From SHLQ01 sp964517125 (GTDB lineage: Bacteria > Actinomycetota > Acidimicrobiia > Acidimicrobiales > SHLQ01), in contig CAZFBD010000004.1 of assembly GCA_964517125.1 (NCBI GenBank), positions 1 through 64,000 of the forward strand: a DNA stretch of 64,000 bases. The letters run 5' to 3'. The notes under the pieces are model-generated. The model searched no databases. It was given only the letters and a program-made list of their open reading frames with translations, and had not been told where the DNA came from. This document shows, piece by piece, positions 52,544 through 60,278 of this stretch (within the stretch, counting starts at the first letter, position 1; each line of letters opens with the position of its first letter). The position numbers and the translations under genes are program-made.

Positions 52544-52846
52544 ATGAGTCGTCTCGATCGAGAAGGCATGGTCGCTGCAGCGACCGGAACACTCGGAGCA
52601 GCACCCGATGACTCGGGTGTGGCCGACATGATCTTCGACAAGGGTCAGCTTCTGCTTGCACCCGAGCTGAATGAGATGAAGAAGATCTTCAAGCGGGCCA
52701 AGAAGCTCGAGGGCTACCGCTGGGTCATGATCAACGGCGCAGACCTGGTTCTTGCGAACACGCTCTCCATTGGCACGAAGGCCGGAATCATCACGCCCGA
52801 CGGCAAGGTGCTGAAGAACGCCGACATCCCCCGCAAGAAGGTCTGA
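52544..52846 (+). CDS. 100-residue protein of unknown function ending the PTS operon
   Basis: I do not recognise the family. It is a small, soluble, basic-ended protein. A helical segment around residues 40-55 (LNEMKKIFKRAKKLEGY) leads into a strand-rich C-terminal half with G-turns. There is no signal peptide and no metal or nucleotide motif. It starts 2 bases after the EIIA-HPr stop, so it is co-transcribed with the PTS. A regulatory or chaperone role for the PTS is a guess. A 12-base inverted repeat, GACCC-TT-GGGTC at 52856-52867, follows the stop and may help termination. Confidence 0.7.
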   Translation: MSRLDREGMVAAATGTLGAAPDDSGVADMIFDKGQLLLAPELNEMKKIFKRAKKLEGYRWVMINGADLVLANTLSIGTKAGIITPDGKVLKNADIPRKKV

Positions 52847-52855
52847 GAACCCGAG

Positions 52856-52867
52856 GACCCTTGGGTC
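52856..52867 (+). terminator. Possible hairpin at the end of the PTS operon
   Basis: GACCC, TT and GGGTC form a short perfect inverted repeat 10 bases after the last PTS gene. There is no U tract, so intrinsic termination is doubtful; the gap to the convergent mftC end is only 78 bases. Confidence 0.3.
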
Positions 52868-52924
52868 TGGCCCGTCCACCGGCCGGATCCACAGTTGCCA
52901 GATCTGATCGGGCCGGCTGCCGGT

Positions 52925-54061
52925 CTATCGACCCTTCGTGGTCAGCAGGACGGGAACCGAGGCGCCCGGCTTGGAGTGATCTGAGGTCATTCGGGGCAAC
53001 GAATCCTGGTTGACCGCGGCGAGCGCTTCGTCGGCATGACCCCACACGCAGTCGGGGTCGGGGCCGTCGAGCGGCAGGCCGGTGAAGAACTTGCTGGCCA
53101 TGCAGCCGCCGCCGCAGGCATCGAACGATCCGCAGGACGCGCACGCGCCGGCGCTTTCGGGTTCGCGCAGTGCGAGGAAACGTTCGGAGTTCTGCCAGAC
53201 GTCAGTGAAGCCGCCGGACTGGCGGACGTTGCCGGCCTTGAACTCGTCGTGAATGACGAACGGGCACGCATAGATGTCGCCGATCGGGTCGATCAGGCAA
53301 ACGATGCGGCCAGCGCCGCACATGTTGAGGCCCGGCAGCGATTCGCCGAGTGCGTTCAGGTGGAAGAACGAGTCACCGGTGAGCACGTCAGGGCGGTCCA
53401 TGATCCAGGAGTAGACGTCGCGTTGTTGCTGATTGGTCAGCCGGAGGTCCTGGTACGAATCGACGCCACGCCCGGATGGGCGGAGGCGGGTGAGACGAAG
53501 CTGCGCGCCGTAGTCGTCGGCCATTGTCTTGTAGTCGTCGAGCTGGCTGACGTTGTGGCGTGTGGCAACGATGGAGATCTTGAACTCACCGAAGTCCGCG
53601 GCAGCGAGGTTTTCCATGGCCGTGCGGGCGGCCTTCCAGCTGCCTTCGCCTCGGAGCGCATCGTTGGTGCCTGCATCGAATCCGTCGAGGCTGATCTGGA
53701 TGTCGAGCATGTCCATGGCGGCAAAGCGACGGGCAGCCTCGGCGTCGAGAAAGCTGCCGTTCGTGGAGAACTTGACTCCCACGTTCTTGGAAATGGCGTA
53801 GTCGACGATGGTGTGGAAGTCCCGGCGAATCATGGGTTCACCGCCACCGATGTTCACGTAGAACACCTGCAATCGGTTGAGCTCGTCGATGACGGCCAGA
53901 CACTCTTCGGTGCTGAGTTCGTCGGGGTCTCGGCGGCCCGATGCGCTGAGGCAGTGCAGACAGGCGAGATTGCAGGCGTAGGTGAGTTCCCACGTGAGAC
54001 AGATGGGAGCGTCGAGGCCCTGCTTCAGCTGCTCGGTGAGTGGGGGAGTCTTGGTCGTCAT
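52925..54061 (-). CDS. mftC: Mycofactocin radical SAM maturase MftC
   Basis: A 378-residue radical SAM enzyme. The SAM cluster motif CNLACLHC has Cys30, Cys34 and Cys37. The C-terminal SPASM-type region has further cysteines in CGAGRIVC, YACPF, CASCGSFDACGGGC and the late DPDCVWG. MftC oxidatively decarboxylates the C-terminal Tyr of MftA and then cyclises it with the preceding Val. It overlaps mftB by 4 bases and is transcribed with mftA and mftB. Sequence and context together make the assignment firm. Confidence 0.95.
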   Translation of the reverse strand: MTTKTPPLTEQLKQGLDAPICLTWELTYACNLACLHCLSASGRRDPDELSTEECLAVIDELNRLQVFYVNIGGGEPMIRRDFHTIVDYAISKNVGVKFSTNGSFLDAEAARRFAAMDMLDIQISLDGFDAGTNDALRGEGSWKAARTAMENLAAADFGEFKISIVATRHNVSQLDDYKTMADDYGAQLRLTRLRPSGRGVDSYQDLRLTNQQQRDVYSWIMDRPDVLTGDSFFHLNALGESLPGLNMCGAGRIVCLIDPIGDIYACPFVIHDEFKAGNVRQSGGFTDVWQNSERFLALREPESAGACASCGSFDACGGGCMASKFFTGLPLDGPDPDCVWGHADEALAAVNQDSLPRMTSDHSKPGASVPVLLTTKGR

Positions 54062-54351
54062 GAGGAGGCCACCTGGGCGTTGGGACGGGGCTCGATGACG
54101 CCGGATTCGGCGAGAGACGCAAGCGCCGTCAGGTAATTGGGACGCTTCGCGGCCGGGATTCCGACGCTGTCGAAGGCGTCGTCGATGGATGGGTGATCCT
54201 GGAGGGCACGAACGACATCGACGAGGTCGTTCGTCTTCAGGAAGACCAGCCGACGCGAGTCGAAGTGGTACGCGAGGGCCCCGAAGGGCTCGGGTCGCAG
54301 ACCAATGGAGCTGCTGAGCGTCCAGGGGTCGGTTGATGCAAGGGCGGTCAC
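54058..54351 (-). CDS. mftB: Mycofactocin peptide chaperone MftB
   Basis: A 97-residue RiPP recognition element protein. STDPWTLSSSIGLRPEPFGALAYHF in short blocks, FLKTNDLVDVVRAL and the helical end are typical of MftB. It binds MftA and presents it to MftC. GTG at 54351 is the start: it is 4 bases after the mftA stop and is followed by the usual N-terminal block. Its stop overlaps the mftC start. Confidence 0.93.
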   Translation of the reverse strand: MTALASTDPWTLSSSIGLRPEPFGALAYHFDSRRLVFLKTNDLVDVVRALQDHPSIDDAFDSVGIPAAKRPNYLTALASLAESGVIEPRPNAQVASS

Positions 54352-54355
54352 CGAC

Positions 54356-54496
54356 CTAGTAGACGCCGCACATGCCGTCGATGGAAATCTCCTCGACCAG
54401 GAGTTCTTCCTCGACCAGATCGGCCTCGACGGCGGCGGTGTCGAGTACGTCGGCGGGGCCGGTCTCGGACTCGGTTGGTGCGTTGTCGGGCTGCAT
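54356..54496 (-). CDS. mftA: Mycofactocin precursor peptide MftA
   Basis: A 46-codon gene, too short for a routine gene call. The acidic leader (rich in Glu, with LVEEELLVEE near residues 27-36) ends in the core IDGMCGVY, where Val45-Tyr46 become the redox cofactor. The ATG at 54496 has GAGGAG 8 bases upstream. It is directly followed by mftB. The C-terminal motif is diagnostic of MftA. In the 51-base gap to the divergent mftF, TAGTAAT on this strand may be a -10. Confidence 0.95.
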   Translation of the reverse strand: MQPDNAPTESETGPADVLDTAAVEADLVEEELLVEEISIDGMCGVY

Positions 54497-54547
54497 GGAA
54501 ACTCCTCGTCAGGTGATGCACCGATCAAATTACTACGCTGCAGCGCA

Positions 54548-55984
54548 ATGGTGCCATCGCAGCTGCCCGAGGATGTCCGGATCGAGGTCGCTGACGACCT
54601 TCGGATCCACGATGAACAGCGGTCGGTCATCGGCGGAGTACCGCTGCGAATTCTCCGACTGTCGAACGCTGGCATACGGGTCGTCCGTTCGATGGGAGCG
54701 AGTTCTGCCGCTGAACGAACGGCCGCTGTGCGCCGGTTGGAACGGACACTTCTGGACGCGGGGATGGCCAACCCCGTTCCCGCAGCCGGGGCATGGACGG
54801 GAACGGTCGGTGTGGTCACCCCGGTCTTCGACGGGGCCGAGCTGCTGGCCGTCGGCCTGCCTGATGACACCGTGGTGGTCCATGATGCGGGCCCCAACCG
54901 GGATCTGATCGGGGAGCGGTGCCAGCGATCCGGCTTCCGCCTGGTGGAGCACGCAGCGAACGCTGGGCCAGCGGCAGCACGAAACACCGGCTCGGACCAC
55001 CTCGACACCGACGTGGTCGTGTTCGTGGACACCGATGTCGAACTCTCCGACGACGTGTTCTCGACGCTCCTCGACCACTTTGCCGACCCACAGGTCGCCG
55101 CGGTTGCGCCGAGGGTGAGGGCCAGCCGGGGAACGGGCCTGCTCACGGCATTCGAACAGCGGCGTTCTCCTCTGGACCTTGGTGCGCGGCCGGCGACGGT
55201 GCGGCCCGACGGTGTGGTCTCACACGTGCCGGCTGCCGTGCTCGCCGTCCGTTCGACCGCGTTTGCCGAGGTGGGCGGGTTCGACGCCGAGCTCAGATTC
55301 GGCGAGGACGTCGACCTTGTCTGGCGACTGGCGGATCGGGGCTGGACTGTGCGCTACGCACCTGAGGTGGTCGCCCGGCATGCCAGTCGGTCCAGTTGGC
55401 GTGCGCTTTGGCGGCAGCGTCGCGGGTATGGATCAGCTGCGGCGCCGCTCGACGCCCGTCACTCCGGAGCGGCCGCCCCCGTCCGTCTGAACGCCTGGAG
55501 TGCACTGAGTTGGGCCGTGCTTGCGTTCGGGCGTGGTCCACTGCGACTTGGTGGCCTGGTTGTGTGGGCGGCCAGTACTGCGACGCTCGCCCGGCGGCTG
55601 GACGGTGTTGTGGAGCAGCCAGCTGTCGAGGCGCTTCGGCTTGGCGGGAAGGGAACCGCCGTTGCCGGAACATGGCTTGCGAAGGCAATCACCCGTGCGT
55701 GGTTGCCGTTGGCGCTGGTCGCGGCCACGGTCAGCCGTCGGGCTCGGCGACTCCTGCTCGCAGCATTCGTGGTTCCGTCAGTCTCCGAGTGGGTCAACGA
55801 CCGCCCCGCCGTGAACCCGGCCACCTGGATACTGTTGTGCGCCGCCGACGATGCGTCGTACTGCGTGGGGGTGTGGGAAGGCATGGTCAGGCTCCGCTCG
55901 GCTGGAGCGATCAGGCCCCGCTTCACGTCGATCCCCGGTCTGTCGAAGGCCCGAGGGAACGACAAAGGCCCGCCGGAATCGTGA
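54548..55984 (+). CDS. mftF: Mycofactocin glycosyltransferase MftF
   Basis: A 478-residue family 2 type glycosyltransferase with a leading domain. VGVVTPVFDG, HDAGPNRDLI, NAGPAAARNTG and the DxD-like VFVDTDVEL mark the nucleotide-sugar fold at ~85-300; FGEDVDLVWRL is the acceptor/base motif. Hydrophobic segments near 325-430 suggest membrane association. MftF adds glucose units to (pre)mycofactocin. It is divergent from mftA, separated by 51 bases, whereas in the common order it follows mftE on the same strand. The ATG at 54548 (MVPSQLPEDVR) is followed by an alternative GTG three bases later. Confidence 0.9.
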   Translation: MVPSQLPEDVRIEVADDLRIHDEQRSVIGGVPLRILRLSNAGIRVVRSMGASSAAERTAAVRRLERTLLDAGMANPVPAAGAWTGTVGVVTPVFDGAELLAVGLPDDTVVVHDAGPNRDLIGERCQRSGFRLVEHAANAGPAAARNTGSDHLDTDVVVFVDTDVELSDDVFSTLLDHFADPQVAAVAPRVRASRGTGLLTAFEQRRSPLDLGARPATVRPDGVVSHVPAAVLAVRSTAFAEVGGFDAELRFGEDVDLVWRLADRGWTVRYAPEVVARHASRSSWRALWRQRRGYGSAAAPLDARHSGAAAPVRLNAWSALSWAVLAFGRGPLRLGGLVVWAASTATLARRLDGVVEQPAVEALRLGGKGTAVAGTWLAKAITRAWLPLALVAATVSRRARRLLLAAFVVPSVSEWVNDRPAVNPATWILLCAADDASYCVGVWEGMVRLRSAGAIRPRFTSIPGLSKARGNDKGPPES

Positions 55985-56226
55985 GACGCACCAGGGTCAG
56001 TTTGCTCACGGTTCCGGACGGGCCGGTCGGACTGGTTGAATTGCGTGAAGTTGGGTGGACTCCTACCACGCTGACCTGTCCAACCCAACAATCGGAGTTC
56101 GACAGCCAAGCTGTAGTCAGAACACCAGCTCTTCACCCAACCGCAACGAGATGAAGAACGCGTGCCGGCCGGCAATGTGACCCAGTACATCACCGCATGA
56201 ACTGCGCCGAGTCCTGAGAGACTGCG

Positions 56227-57384
56227 ATGGTGCAGACGACCAAGGGGGACTCACCGCCCCGAAGAACGATCGCCGCGCTCGTTGCGGCGACGATTGCCAC
56301 GGTCTTTCCCGGATTCCTCACGGGTGCGTTGTCGGTCCAGGTCAGTGCCGAGTTCGGGGTTGCAGAAGCCACCTACGGATGGGGGCTGGGGGGCTTCTTC
56401 CTTGCAGCGACCGCCGGCTCCATCGTGCTCGGACGACTGGCGCAACGCATCGGCCCCCGGCGACAGATCACGACGATTCTGCTGATCTCGGCGGCCGCCC
56501 AGCTGTTCATCGCTGCTGCCGCCAACAGCTTTGGGGTGATGATCGGCGCGCTGGTCGTCTGCGGATTCGTGAATGCCGGGAACCAGACCGCCGTGAATCT
56601 GGCGCTGGCACAAGCGCGACTTCCCCGATTGGGTTTGGGAATTGCCCTCAAGCAGTCGGGTATGCCGACCGCGTCGCTGTTCAGCGGCCTTGCCGTGCCC
56701 ATCCTGGCGCTGACGGTGGGATGGCGGTGGGCCTTCGTGGCCGGAGCAGCGTTCGCCCTCGCGGCGATGGTGGCCGTTCGCAGCGTGCTGCCACAGGCTG
56801 CTCCCGGAGTGCGGGCCGCCCGGACAGCCCCCGTGTCGAGCCGTCGTTCGCTGTTGCTGATCTCTGCTGGGGGAGCGTTCCTGGCGTTCAGCGCGGGCGC
56901 ACTCAACGCCTGGGTCGTGGCATCCGGTGTGGATTCTGGGCTCAGTGAAGGCTTCGCCGGTCTCATGTTGAGCGCCGGTGCTGCCTGCGGAATCGGACTT
57001 CGATTGGTCGCAGGGTTTCGTCTGGACTCCATGCGATACCCCCCGATGCTGGTTGGCGGCAGCACGGTGCTGCTTGGCGCAGTCGGTATGGGGCTGCTCG
57101 GCGTAGGAGGCTCGGGCGTGCACATCGCTGCGACGTTTCTGGCGTTCGGTGGAGGGTGGATCTGGCCGGTGTTCACGAACTTCGGCATCGTGCGCAAGAA
57201 CGCCGCAGCGGCCGGCGCAGCGACGGGCGTGACCCAGATGGGCGTCTACGTCGGGGTCTTCTCCGCACCCTTGATCACCGGACAACTGATCGAGTCGGCT
57301 GGCTACTCGGTCATGTGGACAACGGTTGCCGCCGTCACCGTTGTTGGGGCAGCGCTCACGCTCTCGGTTGCCCGGGACTTCTGA
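56227..57384 (+). CDS. MFS transporter
   Basis: A 385-residue major facilitator with about twelve hydrophobic segments. The TM2-TM3 loop GRLAQRIGPRRQ is motif A, and NQTAVNLALAQARLPRLG with KQSGMPTASLFSG follow in the first half. The substrate class is not evident; CynX-like or sugar/anion transport are possible. It stands alone, with 242 bases upstream that contain no gene. That gap has TTGGGTGG and CCAACCC segments able to pair, and no clear promoter. It is convergent with the GGDEF-EAL gene, 19 bases away. Confidence 0.83.
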   Translation: MVQTTKGDSPPRRTIAALVAATIATVFPGFLTGALSVQVSAEFGVAEATYGWGLGGFFLAATAGSIVLGRLAQRIGPRRQITTILLISAAAQLFIAAAANSFGVMIGALVVCGFVNAGNQTAVNLALAQARLPRLGLGIALKQSGMPTASLFSGLAVPILALTVGWRWAFVAGAAFALAAMVAVRSVLPQAAPGVRAARTAPVSSRRSLLLISAGGAFLAFSAGALNAWVVASGVDSGLSEGFAGLMLSAGAACGIGLRLVAGFRLDSMRYPPMLVGGSTVLLGAVGMGLLGVGGSGVHIAATFLAFGGGWIWPVFTNFGIVRKNAAAAGAATGVTQMGVYVGVFSAPLITGQLIESAGYSVMWTTVAAVTVVGAALTLSVARDF

Positions 57385-57403
57385 GACGGTCCCGTCGACC
57401 AGG

Positions 57404-59350
57404 TCAGGCGGATTGCTCGACGCCGTCGCGAAGTTCGATCGTCTCGCGGTTGGTCCGCAGGTCGTGAACGACCTGTCGCAGCCCGTCGATCGCTTCGTTG
57501 TGCAACCGGTTGGACTTGCGGGCCAGACGTCGCAACGTGTGCACCGACTCGCCAAGTGGTTCCGGACGGGCGATACCGAAGCCCTGCGCTGCGTGAATCT
57601 CCAACGCCCGGATCATCTCCAGATCCTCGTCGGTTTCCACCCCTTCGGCCACCACAGGAATGTCCAACTCGTTGGTCATCTGCCAGATGGCGTGGGTGAG
57701 TACCTGCTGGGTGCGGTTCTTGTGAATACCGTCGATGAATGACCGGTCGATCTTCAGGTCGCTGATGGGGAACGAACGAAGGTAGGTGAGCGAGCTGTAC
57801 CCGACACCGAAGTCGTCGATCACCACTCGGACTCCGAGGTCCCGGAGGTTCTGCAGAACGGAGTTGTTCACCTCGGCCTGACTGATCAGACCCGTTTCCA
57901 CGAACTCGAGGCCAAGCATCGTGGCATCGGGAATCTTGTGCACGGCGGATCGCACATCGCGTTCCAGGCCCGCGCCCACGTGCAGCGGAGAGATGTTCAC
58001 GTTGACTCGAACGGTCTCAAGCTCGGGATGGTTGGCGAACTGCGTCAGGAGTTTCGTGGCGCAGGCGAGGGCCTGCTGCCCGAGATCGGTGATCAGCCCG
58101 GTTTCCTCGGCGATGGGAATGAACTCTCCGGGGCTGATCAATGAGCCGTCAGCCTGTGGCCATCGGGCCAACAGTTCCAAACCGATCGGGGAACCGTCGG
58201 AGACCCGCACGATGGGCTGTCCCCAGAACACGATGTCGCCGTTCTCGATCGCCGCCCGGAACCGACGCTCCAGATCGGCGCGGCGCGAGATCTCGTCACT
58301 CATTGGCTGGTCGAACACGGTCACCCGACTGCCGATGGAGCGCTTGCCCCGGTACATGGCCAGATCGGCCTCGACCAGAACCTGTTCGGCCGTGGCACCG
58401 GGGGAGAAGGAGGTGACGCCAGCGCTGGCTTCGACCCGCATGGTGTGGCCAAGGTGGCGAATGGGTTCGGCCACGCGGGACACGACGCGTTCGAGCATGC
58501 CGCGGACGGCTCGTTCGGAGCCGCTTGGAATGAGTACGGCGAATTCGTCACCGCCGCGGCGGCCGAGAACCACGCTGTCGGGCAAGACGTTGCACAGCCG
58601 GTCACCGACCTCGCGCAGGACGACATCGCCGTACGCATGGCCGAGGGTGTCGTTGATGACCTTGAAACGGTCCAGGTCGATGATGGCCAAGGAGTACGCC
58701 CCGCCGCGCTTGAGCATGGCCTCGATCTCCTGGTCGAAGGCGGTGCGACCAAGCAGGCCGGTGAGTTCGTCGATTCGGGCAGTCTCGAGATTCTCCGTCA
58801 TGACCTCGCGGTACGAGCGCTCGCGGTGAGTCGACAACATCGCAATCGTGGCGATGGTGATGGACCAGAACGTTGCCAGAAGGGTCAGGCCAAACTCACC
58901 CGAGAGCGCCACGGCACCGATGTGCGCCAGGTGCACGCCAAGGAACGGGACACGGAGGTTTCGCCGGTCACCGCCGAACTCCAGAGCGATCGGCGGGTAC
59001 ATGGCAAGAGCGAACAGCGGAATGTGCTGGGTCTGGACCGATGCCGGAGCCCCGATGACCGCCCAGGGCAGGGCAGCGAACAGAAAGCCGTGGAGATAGA
59101 TCGACAGTCGGGGAACGCTCAGCAACGGCACGTCGGTGGCTTCTGCGTTCTCGGACGTTCGGGAGCCCAACACCCCACACAGGGCAATGAGCATGCTCCA
59201 GACGACGACCAACGGCTTGGAGATCGGCAGGTACCACATGAGCGACGCCATGACCGCCGCCACCGGGATGTGCACCAGGAAGGCCGACCATTTGGAGGAA
59301 ATTGTCGACTCCTGGTTGGTCAGGGTCGTTCGACGCGCAGCGGAAACCAT
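57404..59350 (-). CDS. Membrane GGDEF-EAL cyclic-di-GMP protein
   Basis: A 648-residue protein. Five or six hydrophobic segments fill residues ~22-172. A short coiled linker leads to a GGDEF domain with intact RRGGDEF (266-270) and an EAL domain with GLELLARW (Glu392), NVNISP, DDFGVGYSS and the VVAEGVET loop. Both domains keep their catalytic residues, so synthesis and breakdown of cyclic di-GMP are both possible. No RxxD inhibitory site is seen at the usual place before GGDEF. It is paralogous to the protein at 60279. The 75-base gap to the pseudokinase gene contains no obvious promoter. Confidence 0.9.
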   Translation of the reverse strand: MVSAARRTTLTNQESTISSKWSAFLVHIPVAAVMASLMWYLPISKPLVVVWSMLIALCGVLGSRTSENAEATDVPLLSVPRLSIYLHGFLFAALPWAVIGAPASVQTQHIPLFALAMYPPIALEFGGDRRNLRVPFLGVHLAHIGAVALSGEFGLTLLATFWSITIATIAMLSTHRERSYREVMTENLETARIDELTGLLGRTAFDQEIEAMLKRGGAYSLAIIDLDRFKVINDTLGHAYGDVVLREVGDRLCNVLPDSVVLGRRGGDEFAVLIPSGSERAVRGMLERVVSRVAEPIRHLGHTMRVEASAGVTSFSPGATAEQVLVEADLAMYRGKRSIGSRVTVFDQPMSDEISRRADLERRFRAAIENGDIVFWGQPIVRVSDGSPIGLELLARWPQADGSLISPGEFIPIAEETGLITDLGQQALACATKLLTQFANHPELETVRVNVNISPLHVGAGLERDVRSAVHKIPDATMLGLEFVETGLISQAEVNNSVLQNLRDLGVRVVIDDFGVGYSSLTYLRSFPISDLKIDRSFIDGIHKNRTQQVLTHAIWQMTNELDIPVVAEGVETDEDLEMIRALEIHAAQGFGIARPEPLGESVHTLRRLARKSNRLHNEAIDGLRQVVHDLRTNRETIELRDGVEQSA

Positions 59351-59425
59351 GGGTTGCTATCGGCATCTGTTGAGAAATGTGAGCCATTCGACCCAATTCC
59401 CTGGGTCGAATGACCCAGGGGCCGA

Positions 59426-60256
59426 TCAGGGCTGCTCGTCCTGCTCGATGCCGGTGATCGTCGGAGCAGGTTGATCATCGTTGTCCGGGCCGAGCAGCAG
59501 GAACGCTCCGATGGTGAGAAACACGACCCCGAGGCCAACCAGAAACGGAAGCACGAGCGGGGGTCGTTCGCTCGGTTCCCGTTCGAGCTGCAGCCGAGCC
59601 CGACGAGACGGCAACAGGGCTGACCGCATCTCGTCGATGCCGGAGAACCGGCCGGTCTCAGCGTTCTCGATTGCCGCAACGCGCCACTGCGGTGGCTCGT
59701 TGACCGCCTTGTTCTGCAGCAACAGTCGGGCGAGCTGACCAACGTTGGCGCGGTCGTTGGCGAACAGCGTCGGCTGGTTTCCCGAATCGGTCGCAGTCGG
59801 CGATCCGAGACCGAAGTCGATGAGTGTGACGTCATCGTCGTCGACCAGGATGTTCTCGGCGGAAACCGAGCCGTGTGCAACCCCCGCATCATGCAGGGCC
59901 GCCAGGCCGTCGAGCACACTGCTCACAACGATTTCCGACCTGGCTTCTGACAGGGCACCGTGGCGCAGGAGCAGCTCGGCAAGCGTGCTTCCCTCAACCC
60001 ACGCGCTCACGATTGCCGTCTCGTCTTCGAGCGAGAGCACTTCGCTCACCTGCATGACGTTCTGCTGCTTGACCCCAGCGAGGGCTGCAACCCGATCGGC
60101 CGTTTCGTCGGTTGCCTCGGCCAGAACCTTCAGCGCCACCTGCTCGCCGGACTCCAGCGAGGTCGCACGGTAGACGCTGCCAGTGGCGCCGCGTGCCGCG
60201 AGGTTGACCAGTTCGTATCCGGCTGCAGCCACGGCCGCTTCGAGCGTCATGGCCAC
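59426..60256 (-). CDS. Membrane-anchored protein kinase-like protein (probable pseudokinase)
   Basis: A 276-residue Hanks-type kinase fold. VALKVL keeps the ATP-binding Lys43 and IDFGLGS keeps Asp147-Phe-Gly. The catalytic loop, normally HRDxxxxN, reads HGSVSAEN (128-135): the catalytic Asp is Ser130 and the Arg is Gly. Phosphotransfer is therefore unlikely. The glycine loop is also altered (ARGATGSVY). A single membrane helix lies at ~233-256, with a short acidic tail outside. It sits between two GGDEF-EAL genes on the same strand, suggesting that it senses or scaffolds cyclic-di-GMP signalling; this is inference. It has 22 bases to the upstream gene. Confidence 0.82.
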   Translation of the reverse strand: MAMTLEAAVAAAGYELVNLAARGATGSVYRATSLESGEQVALKVLAEATDETADRVAALAGVKQQNVMQVSEVLSLEDETAIVSAWVEGSTLAELLLRHGALSEARSEIVVSSVLDGLAALHDAGVAHGSVSAENILVDDDDVTLIDFGLGSPTATDSGNQPTLFANDRANVGQLARLLLQNKAVNEPPQWRVAAIENAETGRFSGIDEMRSALLPSRRARLQLEREPSERPPLVLPFLVGLGVVFLTIGAFLLLGPDNDDQPAPTITGIEQDEQP

Positions 60257-60278
60257 ATGTTCGCACCTTCGGCTGGGC

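Noticed and set aside
55985..56226. A possible tRNA or structured RNA in the gap before the MFS gene
   Set aside because: TTGGGT and ACCCAA segments can pair, but no cloverleaf, T-loop consensus or other RNA family pattern could be built.
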